Below are positions 44,774 through 53,605 of a DNA stretch of 64,000 bases, piece by piece. The stretch spans positions 1 to 64,000 of the forward strand of contig CAWATM010000012.1 in assembly GCA_963784895.1 (NCBI GenBank), read 5' to 3'. The translations under genes and the position numbers were made by a program. The stretch is from Gaiellasilicea sp963784895 (lineage in GTDB: Bacteria; Actinomycetota; Thermoleophilia; Gaiellales; Gaiellaceae). The notes beneath the pieces were generated by a model that saw only the letters and a list, made by a program, of their open reading frames with translations, was not told the DNA's origin and searched no databases. Numbering within the stretch: position 1 is the stretch's first letter; every line of letters begins with the position of its first letter.

Positions 44774-45369
44774 ACAAGAGCGTCGATCCCGCTCGGATCT
44801 CGACGCGGCCGCTGGCCAAGGCGGGGCTCCAGTCCGAGCGCCTGCTCTGGCCGACGAAGCAGAGTGTCTTCGAGGACGAGGTCGAGTCGATGGAGGACGC
44901 GCTCGGGCTGACGACGCTCGAGAAGGCGCTCGCCTGGTCGCAGACGAAGTCGATGTGGCCGGCGACGTTCGGGCTCGCGTGCTGCGCGATCGAGATGATG
45001 TCGATCGTCTCGTCGCGCTACGACATCGCCCGCTTCGGGATGGAGAAGTTCTCCTCCTCGCCGCGCCAGGCCGATCTGATGATCGTCTCCGGCCGGGTGG
45101 CGCACAAGATGGCCGCGCCGCTGCGCCAGGTCTACGACCAGATGCTCGAGCCGAAGTGGGTGATCGCGATGGGCGCCTGTGCGAGCTCCGGCGGGATGTT
45201 CAACAACTACACGATCCTGCAGGGGGTCGACAAGATCGTCCCCGTCGACATCCACGTGCCGGGCTGCCCGCCGCGGCCGGAGGCGCTGATGGAGGGGATT
45301 CTCCGGCTGCACGAGAAGGTGATGGCGGGTGTGCCCCCCGCGTACCAGATTCGCGGGGTCGCCAGCTAG
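44764..45369 (+). CDS. nuoB: NADH-quinone oxidoreductase subunit B
   Basis: 201-aa subunit carrying cluster N2, which reduces the quinone. Ligands in FGLACCAIEMM, MGACASSGGMFNNY and VPGCPPRPEALM. GTG start at 44764 within nuoA. Its stop base is shared with the nuoC GTG. Confidence 0.97.
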   Translation: MALDKSVDPARISTRPLAKAGLQSERLLWPTKQSVFEDEVESMEDALGLTTLEKALAWSQTKSMWPATFGLACCAIEMMSIVSSRYDIARFGMEKFSSSPRQADLMIVSGRVAHKMAAPLRQVYDQMLEPKWVIAMGACASSGGMFNNYTILQGVDKIVPVDIHVPGCPPRPEALMEGILRLHEKVMAGVPPAYQIRGVAS

Positions 45370-45914
45370 TGCCCTATGAGGGCGTTCCCGGCCTCGTCGA
45401 GACCCGCGAGGCGTACGGCGAGACGACGCTCGTCGTCGACCCCGCCCGCTTGGAGGAGGCGTGTCTGCACCTCCGCGACGAGGAGGGCTTCAACCTGCTC
45501 GTCGACCTCGTCGCGACCGACTACCTCGGCTGGGGTGAGGACGGCGTCGCCGGGTACTACGGCTCCAGCGGCGGCCGCGACCTGAATCGGCCGGCCGCGC
45601 AGGGCTACTCCCGCTCGCCCGAGCCGAAGCCGAAGCGTTTCGCGCTCTCGTATCTCCTGCTCCGGGTTGCCGACGACACGACGCGCGTCCGCATCCAGGT
45701 CTGGCTCGACGAGGGGCAGTCGGTGGCCAGCGCCGTCCCGGTCTGGCCGACCGCCGACTGGTACGAGCGGGAGGTCTTCGACATGATGGGGATCCGCTTC
45801 GACGGGCACCCGAACCTCGTCCGAATCCTGATGGACGACGACTGGCAGGGTCACCCGCTGCGCAAGGACTATCCGATCGGCGGCGAGCCGGTGCGCTTCT
45901 CGGAGGCCGAGTGA
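45369..45914 (+). CDS. nuoC: NADH-quinone oxidoreductase subunit C
   Basis: 181-aa peripheral-arm subunit (30-kDa type), separate from nuoD. FNLLVDLVATDYLGW, FALSYLLLRVADDTTRVRIQVWL, PTADWYEREVFDMMGIRFDGHPNLVRILM and HPLRKDYPI are conserved. GTG start overlapping nuoB by one base; overlaps nuoD by four. Confidence 0.96.
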   Translation: MPYEGVPGLVETREAYGETTLVVDPARLEEACLHLRDEEGFNLLVDLVATDYLGWGEDGVAGYYGSSGGRDLNRPAAQGYSRSPEPKPKRFALSYLLLRVADDTTRVRIQVWLDEGQSVASAVPVWPTADWYEREVFDMMGIRFDGHPNLVRILMDDDWQGHPLRKDYPIGGEPVRFSEAE

Positions 45915-47188
45915 GCATCGTCGAGCGCCGCGTTCCGATTCGGGGCGCGCGGCCGTACCCCGGCTCCCGGATCCCGCAGCCAATCCCGACGATCCTGACG
46001 CCGGACCCGAAGCTCGAGGACGTGCTCCGGGTCAACTTCGGCCCCAACCACCCCTCCACGCACGGCGTCCTGCGGCTGATCGTCGACCTGCACGGCGAGC
46101 ACGTGGTCGGGATCGCGGCCGTGATCGGCTACCTGCACACCGGCTTCGAGAAGACGATGGAGCAGAAGACGTGGTGGAAGGGCGTCACCTACCCCGCCCG
46201 CGTCGACTACGTCTCCTTCCAGTACAACGAGCTCGTCTACGTGCTCGCTGTCGAGAAGCTGCTCGAGCTAAAGGTGCCGCGCAAGGCCACGTGGATGCGG
46301 ATGGCGCTCGGCGAGTTGGTGCGAATCCACTCGCATCTCGTCTACCTCGGCACCTCGGCGCTCGAGATCGGCGCGATCTCGATGTTCTGGTACTGCTTCC
46401 GCGAGCGCGATCTCGTGCTCGACCTCTTCGAGATGGTCGCCGGGACGCGTATGCACACGCGCTACTTCCAGGTGGGCGGGCTCGCCGAGGACATCCCGGT
46501 CGGCTTCTACGACGAGGCCCGCACCTTCTGCGAGCACATGCCGAAGGCGGTCGACGACTACGAGGCGATCCTGAACACGAACAAGATCTGGCTCGAGCGG
46601 ACGGTCGGCGTCGGCCCGCTCTCCGCCGAGGACGCGATCGCGCTCGGGCAGACGGGTCCGAATCTCCGCGCCTCAGGCGTCGACTGGGACCTGCGCAAGC
46701 GCGAGCCGTACCTCGCCTACGACCAGGTCGAGTTCGACGTGCCGGTCTACGAGGGCGGCGACGTCTTCGACCGCTACAAGGTGCGCGTCGACGAGATGCG
46801 CGAGTCGGTGCGGATCATCGCGCAATGCCTCGACCGGCTCGAGGAGATGCAGGGCGAGCCCTGGATCGCCGACGATCGGAAGGTCGTGCTGCCGCCCCGC
46901 GAGGAGCTGCACACCTCGATGGAGTCGCTGATCCACCACTTCAAGATCGTCACCGAGGGGTTCCGCGTCCCGGAGGGCGAGGTCTACGTCGGCGTCGAGT
47001 CGCCGCGCGGCGAGTCCGGGTGCACGATCGTCTCCGACGGGACCGCGAAGCCGTGGCGGGTCAAGTTCCGGGCGCCGTCCTTCGCGGCGCTGCATGCGAC
47101 CGCCGCCTGCTGCCAGGACGTCGCCGTCGCCGACTTGATCGCCGTCGTCGGCTCGCTCGACGCCGTGATGGGAGACGTCGACCGATGA
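45911..47188 (+). CDS. nuoD: NADH-quinone oxidoreductase subunit D
   Basis: 425-aa 49-kDa-type subunit that lines the quinone pocket with NuoB. NFGPNHPSTHGVLRLIVDLHGE, IGYLHTGFEKTMEQKTW, VPRKATWMRMALGELVRIHSHLVYLG and the C-terminal AVADLIAVVGSLDAVMGDVDR. A roughly 35-residue N-terminal extension precedes the core. GTG 45911. Confidence 0.97.
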   Translation: MSIVERRVPIRGARPYPGSRIPQPIPTILTPDPKLEDVLRVNFGPNHPSTHGVLRLIVDLHGEHVVGIAAVIGYLHTGFEKTMEQKTWWKGVTYPARVDYVSFQYNELVYVLAVEKLLELKVPRKATWMRMALGELVRIHSHLVYLGTSALEIGAISMFWYCFRERDLVLDLFEMVAGTRMHTRYFQVGGLAEDIPVGFYDEARTFCEHMPKAVDDYEAILNTNKIWLERTVGVGPLSAEDAIALGQTGPNLRASGVDWDLRKREPYLAYDQVEFDVPVYEGGDVFDRYKVRVDEMRESVRIIAQCLDRLEEMQGEPWIADDRKVVLPPREELHTSMESLIHHFKIVTEGFRVPEGEVYVGVESPRGESGCTIVSDGTAKPWRVKFRAPSFAALHATAACCQDVAVADLIAVVGSLDAVMGDVDR

Positions 47189-47652
47189 GCTCGCTCTACG
47201 AGGAGATCCAGAAGCTCCGCTCCCGCTATCCGGTCTCGCGTTCGGCGACGCTTCCTGCGCTGCGGCTGGCACAGGAGCGACACGGCTGGCTGTCGCCGGA
47301 GGCGTTTCGTGAGGTCGCGGACGCGCTCGACGAGACGCCGGCGTACTGCATGGCAGTCGCGTCCTTCTACGACATGTACCACCTCGCCCCGGTCGGGACG
47401 CACCTGGTCGAGGTCTGCACGAACGTCTCCTGCGCCCTCGTCGGTGCCCAGCAGGTGCTGCAGGCGTTCGAGTCTGAGCTCGGGATCCGTGCCGGCGAGA
47501 CGAGCGAGAACGGCGAGGTGACGCTGCGGACGATCGAGTGCGCGGGCGGCTGCGGCTGGGGCACGGTCGTCGCGCTGAACCACCGCTACCGCGAGCGGGT
47601 CACGGCAGCGGACGTGCCGGCGATCGTGGAGGAGCTGCGGCATGGCGGCTGA
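47185..47652 (+). CDS. nuoE: NADH-quinone oxidoreductase subunit E
   Basis: 155-aa thioredoxin-like [2Fe-2S] subunit (N1a). Cluster ligands in VEVCTNVSCALVG and TIECAGGCGWGTVVALN (C-x4-C, C-x3-C). RYPVSRSATLPALRLAQERHGWLSPEA is the typical helical N-terminus. ATG overlaps nuoD; the nuoF start lies 11 bases inside its end. Confidence 0.96.
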   Translation: MSSLYEEIQKLRSRYPVSRSATLPALRLAQERHGWLSPEAFREVADALDETPAYCMAVASFYDMYHLAPVGTHLVEVCTNVSCALVGAQQVLQAFESELGIRAGETSENGEVTLRTIECAGGCGWGTVVALNHRYRERVTAADVPAIVEELRHGG

Positions 47653-48968
47653 GCAGTTCGTCGTCCTCGCCGGCGCCGAGGAGAAAGCGCTGACGAAGCT
47701 CGCCGACTACCGCGAGGCGGGCGGCTTCGTCGCGCTCGAGACCGCACGCGCGCTGGATCCTGCGGCGGTCGTCCAGGAGATCCTCGACTCGGGGCTGCGC
47801 GGACGCGGCGGTGCCTTCTTCCCCACCGGCCGCAAGGCGAGCTTTCTCGCGAAGGGCACCGGCAGGCCCACCTATCTCGTCGTCAACGCGGACGAGTCGG
47901 AACCGGGCACGTTCAAGGACCGCGAAATCATGTTCACGGTCCCGTTCCGGTTGATCGAAGGGTGCCTGATCACGGCGCACGCGATCGAGTCGGACCGCGT
48001 CTTCATCTACATCCGGGGCGAGTACCTGCGCGAGTTCGAGATCCTGCGCGACGCGCTCGCCGAGGTGCACAAGGCGAAGCTGCTCGGCGGCGTCACGATC
48101 GTGCTCCACCGCGGCGCCGGCGCGTACATCTGCGGGGAGGAGACGGCGCTTGCTCGAGTCCCTCGAGGGCAAGCGCGGGCAGCCGCGGACCAAGCCGCCG
48201 TTCCCGGCGGTCGCCGGCCTCTACGCCTCGCCGAGCTTGATCAACAACGTCGAGACGATCGCGACCGTCCCGAAGATCGTCGAGCTCGGCGGCAAGGAGT
48301 ACGCGAAGACCGGTGTCCCGCCCGACTCGTCGGGCACGCGGGTCTTCTCGCTCTCCGGCAACGTCGTCAACGGCGGCAACTTCGAGCTGCCGATGGGAGT
48401 CACCCTGCGCGAGCTGATCTACGAGCCCGAGCTCGGCGGCGGGATCCCGAACGGGAGACAGCTCAAGGCCGTGATCCCGGGCGGCTCGTCGGTGCCGGTG
48501 CTGACCGCCGACCAGCTCGACACGCCGCTCGAGGCGAACGCGATGGCGGAGGCGGGATCGATGCTCGGTTCCGGCGCGATCATCGTCATCGACGACCGCT
48601 GCTGCATGGTGCAGCTCGGCCTGCGCGTTGCGCAGTTCTACATGCACGAGAGCTGCGGCAAGTGCACTCCCTGCCGCGAGGGGACGCGGTGGATGGTGCA
48701 GATCCTGGGCGCGATCGAGTCAGGGACGGCGTCGCAGGGCGACCTCGATCTCTTGCTCGACGTCTGCGACCGGATCCTCGGCAAGTGCCTCTGCCCGCTC
48801 GGCGACGCTGCCGCGATGCCGGTCGCGAGCTACATCGACAAGTTCCGCTCCGAGTTCCAGGAGCATCTCGACAGCGGCTGCCCGATGCACGGCGCGTCCT
48901 CGCTGGAGGGGATCCTTGCCCCGGTCGACCAGCACTCGCACGCCCCCGTCGCCGAGGTGCCCGCGTGA
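47642..48968 (+). pseudogene. nuoF: NADH-quinone oxidoreductase subunit F, frameshifted by one base
   Basis: NADH- and FMN-binding subunit with cluster N3. Part 1 (from ATG 47642) has GLRGRGGAFFPTGRKASFL, VVNADESEPGTFKDREIM and AGAYICGEETAL. At about 48149-48151 an extra T shifts the frame; the other frame continues directly with LESLEGKRGQPRTKPPFPA, SLINNVETIATVP, cluster ligands ESCGKCTPCREGT and GKCLCPLG, ending 48968. Removing one T gives a normal 441-aa NuoF. All 13 partner genes are intact, so a sequencing or assembly error is likely; a true mutation or recoding is the alternative. Confidence 0.93.
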
Positions 48969-48995
48969 GGCCCGGCGTCCGTTTCGGGCACGGCG

Positions 48996-49030
48996 GGTGT
49001 CAGGCTCGTGCCAGAGTCGTCTCTGACACC
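48996..49030. repeat. Inverted repeat in the nuoF-nuoG gap
   Basis: GGTGTCAG (48996-49003) and CTGACACC (49023-49030) form an 8-bp perfect stem with a 19-base loop inside the 118-base nuoF-nuoG gap, the only sizeable gap in the operon. No T tract. It resembles a short dispersed palindromic (REP-like) element, though no second copy was noticed in this window. Confidence 0.5.
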
Positions 49031-49086
49031 GTTTCTGCGTTGCGAGCAGGAAAGAGCTGCAAAGCGCGGCGGATCGAGGGGCCACG

Positions 49087-51276
49087 GTGAGCGCGGTCGA
49101 GACGGTCAAGGTGACGGTCGACGGCCGCGAGATCGAGGTCGCGAAGGGACTCGGGCTCGTCGAGGCGGCAGCCGCGGCGGGGGTGGAGATCCCGGTCTTC
49201 TGCTACGAGCCGCGGCTCGGGCCGGCCGTCGGCGCCTGCCGCATGTGCCTCGTCGAGGTCGAGGGCGTGCCGAAGCTGCAGGCCGGCTGCACCCTGACCG
49301 TGCAGGACGGGATGATCGTCCGCACCGCGGCCGCGTCGGCCAAGGCGGCCGAGGGCCAGAACGCGACGCTCGAGTTCATTCTCGTCAACCATCCCCTCGA
49401 CTGCCCGGTCTGTGACAAGGGCGGCGAGTGCCCGCTTCAGGACCTGACCTTCCGCTTCGGGCCGGGTCAGACGCGGATGACGTTCCCGAAGCGGACGTTC
49501 GACAAGCCGATCCCGATCTCGCCCACGATCGCACTCGATCGCGAGCGCTGCATCCTCTGCTACCGCTGCACCCGCTTCTCCTCCGACGTCGCCGAGGACG
49601 GCCAGCTCGTGGCCAAGAACCGCGGCGCGCAGTCGATGATCGCGACCTTCGAGGACGAGGCCTACAGGGCGCCGTTCTCCGGCAACGTGATCGAGCTCTG
49701 CCCCGTCGGCGCGCTCACCTCGACGCAGTACCGCTTCGAGGGCCGGCCCTGGGAGATCCAGAACGTGCCCACCGTCTGCGGCCTCTGCCCGGTCGGCTGC
49801 AACATCTCGGCGACGACGCGCGAGGGCAAGGTGAAGCGGATTCTGTCTCGGAACCATCCCGAGCTGGACGAGGGTTGGCTCTGCGACAAGGGGCGCTTCG
49901 CCTACCCGCACGTCTACGCCCCCGACCGGATCGTCGATCCGCTCGCGCGCGAGCATCGCCGCGGCTTCACGGTTCTCTCCTGGGACGACGCGGTCGACCG
50001 CGCCGAGGCCCTGCTGCGCAGTGCACAGGGCCGCATCGTGACCGCGCTCTCCGGCTCGGAGACGGTCGAGCAGGCCTACGCGCTCGGCAAGCTGCTGCGC
50101 CAGGGCCTCGGCGCCCACTCGGCCGTCCTACCCGAAGCGGTCTCGCACGGGCTCGACGCCTTCCGTGCTTCGCTCGCGACGATCGGCGCCGCCGAGATCG
50201 TGGTCGTGATCGGGGAAGAGAAGGTGGCGGACCGGGCGCCCATCGTGGATCTCTGGATCCGGCAGGCGCGCCGCAACGGGGCCGAGATCGTCCAGCTCGC
50301 GGAGCCGAAGCTGGGCAAGAAGCTCGAGGAGCGAGTCTCGGCCTCCGACCGCGCCGTCCTGATCTGGTCGGGCCGCGGCGGCGGGGGCGGCGCACGGCTG
50401 GCGGAGCTCGGCCATCGGCTCGGACTCGACGCGAAGCCCGACTGCGCCGCCTTCCACCTGCCGTCCACCCCGAACGCGCGTGGCGTCGCCGACGCCTGGG
50501 CTGCCTGCTCGGACGCCGACGAGGAGAACCCGGAGCCGCTCGGCCTGCTGATCGTCTCGGGCGACGAGGCCGCCGCCGACCCAGCCGTGCGCGCGCTGGC
50601 CGAACAGGCCGAGAGCGTGCTCGCGATCACGATGTTCCAGGGCCTCGCCGCCGGCTGGGCCGACCTCGTCCTGCCCGGCACGAGCTACCTCGAGCGCGAC
50701 GGCTCCTTCGTCAATCTCGAGGGCCGCGTGCAGCGCCTCCGCCGGGCTGTGATCCCGCCCGTGCCGGACGAGCTCGCCTGGATCGCCAAGCTCGCCGAGC
50801 GCTTCGACGTCGAGCTCTCGCCACACGCCGCGATCGTCTTCGAGGAGCTGTCCGAGCGCTGCTTCGGCGGAATCCCGTTCGGCGCCGTGGGCGAGAAGGC
50901 GCCGCTCCCCGACCGGATGCCGTACGTCGCGCCCGAGCCCGCCTCCTCGGCACCGATCCCGGCGACGGGGCCGGCGCCGGACGAGCACTTCCTCGGCACG
51001 CTTCGCCTCCAGCGCTACCGGCCGCTCTTCTCCGGCCCGGCGGTCGAGCGCGTCCCCGAGCTTCAGTTCCAGCGCCCCGCCGCGGAGATCGAGCTCGCCT
51101 ACGACGACGCCGAGCGCCGCCAGATCGCGTCGGGCGACGAGGTGAGCGTCCGCTCGAACGGCACGACTCTCGCTCTTTCAGCCAGGGTCAACAGAGCGCT
51201 CGCGGCCGGCACTGCCCGGATCGCCGACGAGCACGCCGGCGAGCTGCACCGGGACGTGGAGGTGATCAAGGCGTGA
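49087..51276 (+). CDS. nuoG: NADH-quinone oxidoreductase subunit G
   Basis: 729-aa Fe-S chain subunit. [2Fe-2S] ferredoxin domain (CYEPRLGPAVGACRMCLVEVEG...AGC), the His-Cys3 site NHPLDCPVCDKGGECPLQDLTF, 4Fe-4S ligands in RCILCYRCTRF and ELCPVGALTS, the CGLCPVGCNI motif, then a molybdopterin-oxidoreductase-like domain (about 250-729) without cofactor function. GTG 49087. Overlaps nuoH by four bases. Confidence 0.96.
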   Translation: MSAVETVKVTVDGREIEVAKGLGLVEAAAAAGVEIPVFCYEPRLGPAVGACRMCLVEVEGVPKLQAGCTLTVQDGMIVRTAAASAKAAEGQNATLEFILVNHPLDCPVCDKGGECPLQDLTFRFGPGQTRMTFPKRTFDKPIPISPTIALDRERCILCYRCTRFSSDVAEDGQLVAKNRGAQSMIATFEDEAYRAPFSGNVIELCPVGALTSTQYRFEGRPWEIQNVPTVCGLCPVGCNISATTREGKVKRILSRNHPELDEGWLCDKGRFAYPHVYAPDRIVDPLAREHRRGFTVLSWDDAVDRAEALLRSAQGRIVTALSGSETVEQAYALGKLLRQGLGAHSAVLPEAVSHGLDAFRASLATIGAAEIVVVIGEEKVADRAPIVDLWIRQARRNGAEIVQLAEPKLGKKLEERVSASDRAVLIWSGRGGGGGARLAELGHRLGLDAKPDCAAFHLPSTPNARGVADAWAACSDADEENPEPLGLLIVSGDEAAADPAVRALAEQAESVLAITMFQGLAAGWADLVLPGTSYLERDGSFVNLEGRVQRLRRAVIPPVPDELAWIAKLAERFDVELSPHAAIVFEELSERCFGGIPFGAVGEKAPLPDRMPYVAPEPASSAPIPATGPAPDEHFLGTLRLQRYRPLFSGPAVERVPELQFQRPAAEIELAYDDAERRQIASGDEVSVRSNGTTLALSARVNRALAAGTARIADEHAGELHRDVEVIKA

Positions 51277-52259
51277 GCGAGCCCTGGTGGGTCAGCGTGA
51301 TCAAGAGCGTGATCATCATCAACCTCGTCATGGCCGCGTTCGCGTACCTGACGCTGGCCGAGCGCAAGGTGATGGGGCGGATGCAGCTCCGCTACGGGCC
51401 GAACCGGGCAGGCCCGTTCGGGCTCCTGCAGCCGATCGCCGACCTGATGAAGCTGATCCGGAAGGAGAGCTTCTTCCCGGCCTCGGCCGTCGACGTGCTC
51501 TACATCTTCTCGCCGTTCGTCGCCGCCTTCACGGCGCTGACGACCTTCGCGGTCATCCCCTGGGGCCCGGGCTGGGAAATCTTCGGGACCCAGGTCGACG
51601 GCCAGATCGCCGACGTCCCGATCGCCCTGATCCTGATCTTCGCGATCGGCTCCGTGGGCATCTACGGCTTCATCGTCGGCGGCTGGGCCTCCGACTCGAA
51701 GTACGCGCTCCTCGGCGCGATGCGGACGTGCGCGCAACTCGTCAGCTACGAGGTCTCGCTCGCCCTTTCCGTGCTCGGCGTCGTCCTGATGGCGCAGTCG
51801 CTCTCGCTGACGGAGATCGTCGCCGCGCAGGACGACTGGTGGTACGTCGCGCCGCAGTTCGTCGGCTTCGTCATCTTCATGTTCGCCGGCACGGCCGAGA
51901 CCGCGCGCGCGCCGTTCGACCTCCCCGAGGCGGAGCAGGAGCTCGTCGCCGGCTACCACACCGAGTACGGCGGCATGCGTTTCGGTCTCTTCACGATGAG
52001 CGAGTACATCAACCTGATCACGCTCTCCGCCCTCGCCGTCACGCTCTTCCTCGGCGGCTGGCACTTCCCGGTGCTCGAGGGGCTCGGGCCGCTCTGGTTC
52101 GTGCTGAAGCTGCTCGTCCTCCTCTTCGTCTTCATCTGGATGCGGACGACGCTGCCGCGCCTGCGCTACGACCAGCTGATGCGCTTCGGCTGGAAGATCC
52201 TGCTGCCCGTCGCGACGATCAACGCTGTCGTGACCGCGATCCTGGTGGTCTGGATCTAA
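51273..52259 (+). CDS. nuoH: NADH-quinone oxidoreductase subunit H
   Basis: 328-aa membrane subunit with about eight helices that joins the quinone site to the proton path. ERKVMGRMQLRYGPNRAGPFGLLQPIADLMKLIRKE, AETARAPFDLPEAEQELVAGYHTEYGGM and LPRLRYDQLMRFGWK are the conserved loops. GTG 51273. Confidence 0.97.
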   Translation: MSEPWWVSVIKSVIIINLVMAAFAYLTLAERKVMGRMQLRYGPNRAGPFGLLQPIADLMKLIRKESFFPASAVDVLYIFSPFVAAFTALTTFAVIPWGPGWEIFGTQVDGQIADVPIALILIFAIGSVGIYGFIVGGWASDSKYALLGAMRTCAQLVSYEVSLALSVLGVVLMAQSLSLTEIVAAQDDWWYVAPQFVGFVIFMFAGTAETARAPFDLPEAEQELVAGYHTEYGGMRFGLFTMSEYINLITLSALAVTLFLGGWHFPVLEGLGPLWFVLKLLVLLFVFIWMRTTLPRLRYDQLMRFGWKILLPVATINAVVTAILVVWI

Positions 52260-52747
52260 TGGCGATCGGCACCGCCAGAGGCTTCGGCGTCACGTTCCGC
52301 CAGATCTTCAAGAAGCCGATCACGCAGGAGTACCCCGAGTACAAACGCCCGGTCTACCCCCGCTTCCGCGGTCGGCACAAGCTGCACACGCACGCGAACG
52401 GGCTCGAGAAGTGCGTGGGCTGCTCGCTCTGCGCGGCGGCGTGCCCGGCCGACTGCATCCGCGTCGTCGCGGCCGAGAACACCGCCGACAACCGCGTCTC
52501 CGCCGGAGAGCGGTACGCGCGGATCTACGAGATCAACATGAGCCGCTGCATCTTCTGCGGCTACTGCGAGCTCGCGTGCCCGTTCGACGCGATCACGCTC
52601 GGCAACGAGTACGAGATCTCCGAGTACTCGCGCGACGATCTGATCTACACGAAGGACATGCTTCTCGCCGAGCCGATGAAGCGGATCCCGGTCGCCGACC
52701 GCGACCTCTACGACACGCCGATCCCGGCCTACCGCGCCGAGAGCTGA
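52259..52747 (+). CDS. nuoI: NADH-quinone oxidoreductase subunit I
   Basis: 162-aa 8Fe ferredoxin-like subunit with clusters N6a and N6b. Two ligand sets: CVGCSLCAAACPADCIRV and CIFCGYCELACPFDAITL. Amphipathic N-terminus with TQEYPEYKRPVYPRFRGRH. ATG 52259 shares a base with the nuoH stop. Confidence 0.97.
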   Translation: MAIGTARGFGVTFRQIFKKPITQEYPEYKRPVYPRFRGRHKLHTHANGLEKCVGCSLCAAACPADCIRVVAAENTADNRVSAGERYARIYEINMSRCIFCGYCELACPFDAITLGNEYEISEYSRDDLIYTKDMLLAEPMKRIPVADRDLYDTPIPAYRAES

Positions 52748-53310
52748 TGGGCGACGTCCTCGTCTGGGTGGTGTGGTTCCTCGCCGCGGCAGGCTGTCTC
52801 GGCTCCGGGATCGCCGTAATCACCTTCACGAACCCGTTCTACTCGGCGCTGGCGCTGATCGGGAACCTCGGCTCGCTCGCCGTGCTCTTCCTGCTCGCGT
52901 CGGCCGAGTTCCTCGCCGCGGCGCAGGTGCTCGTCTACGCAGGCGCGGTGATGGTGATGTTCCTCTTCGTGATCGCCTATCTCGGCGACCGCAGCGAGGG
53001 GGTGCGCCTCTCGGGCGGGCCGTCGTGGGTGCGGATCGGCGCAATCGTGGCCGCGACCGCTCTACTCGTCGAGGTGATCGTCGTGATCGAGATGGCGGCC
53101 GGCGACCGCCTCTCCGATCCCGCGGACATCCAGCGCTCGTTCGGCAGCCCCGAGGAGATTGGACGCCTGTTCCTGACCGACCATCTGCTCGCATTCGAGA
53201 TCACGTCGATCGTGCTCCTGGTGGCCGCCGTCGGCGGCGTCGTGCTCGGGTCGCGCTCGCGCGCCGAGGACGAGCTCGAAGAAGCGGAGGCCGCGCGTGC
53301 AAGGGCCTGA
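52747..53310 (+). CDS. nuoJ: NADH-quinone oxidoreductase subunit J
   Basis: 187-aa five-helix subunit. NPFYSALALIGNLGSLAVLFLLASAEFLAAAQVLVYAGAVMVMFLFVIAYL contains the conserved third helix with its pi-bulge region. Acidic C-terminal tail of Glu/Ala. ATG in the nuoI stop. Confidence 0.95.
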   Translation: MGDVLVWVVWFLAAAGCLGSGIAVITFTNPFYSALALIGNLGSLAVLFLLASAEFLAAAQVLVYAGAVMVMFLFVIAYLGDRSEGVRLSGGPSWVRIGAIVAATALLVEVIVVIEMAAGDRLSDPADIQRSFGSPEEIGRLFLTDHLLAFEITSIVLLVAAVGGVVLGSRSRAEDELEEAEAARARA

Positions 53311-53605
53311 CGTCTTCTGGTACCTGATCCTGGCCGCGATCCTCTTCTCGATCGGCACCGCCGGCGTGCTTCTGCGCCGCAGCCCGCTGATCGTGCTGCT
53401 CTCGCTCGAGATCATGCTCAACGCCGCCAACCTCGCCCTGATCTCGTTCGCGCGCCTGCACGGCGACCACGACGGCCAGATCTTCGCCCTCGCGGTGATG
53501 GCGGTCGCCGCCTCCGAGGTCGTCGTCGGCCTCGGCCTGATCGTCGCGATCGCGCGGCGGCGGCTCGACCTCGACGTCGACCGGCTGCGGGTGCTCAGAG
53601 GATGA
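53297..53605 (+). CDS. nuoK: NADH-quinone oxidoreductase subunit K
   Basis: 102-aa, three-helix MrpC-like subunit. RRSPLIVLLSLEIMLNAANLALI carries the key Glu in helix 2 (LLSLEIMLNA) and ALAVMAVAASEVVVGLGLI the second Glu in helix 3. GTG 53297, overlapping nuoJ by 14 bases. Confidence 0.96.
   Translation: MQGPDVFWYLILAAILFSIGTAGVLLRRSPLIVLLSLEIMLNAANLALISFARLHGDHDGQIFALAVMAVAASEVVVGLGLIVAIARRRLDLDVDRLRVLRG

Noticed and set aside
47642..49090. 482-residue continuous reading from the nuoF start to past the true nuoF end
   Set aside because: After about residue 170 it leaves the NuoF sequence and becomes Arg-rich; the conserved second half is in the other frame.
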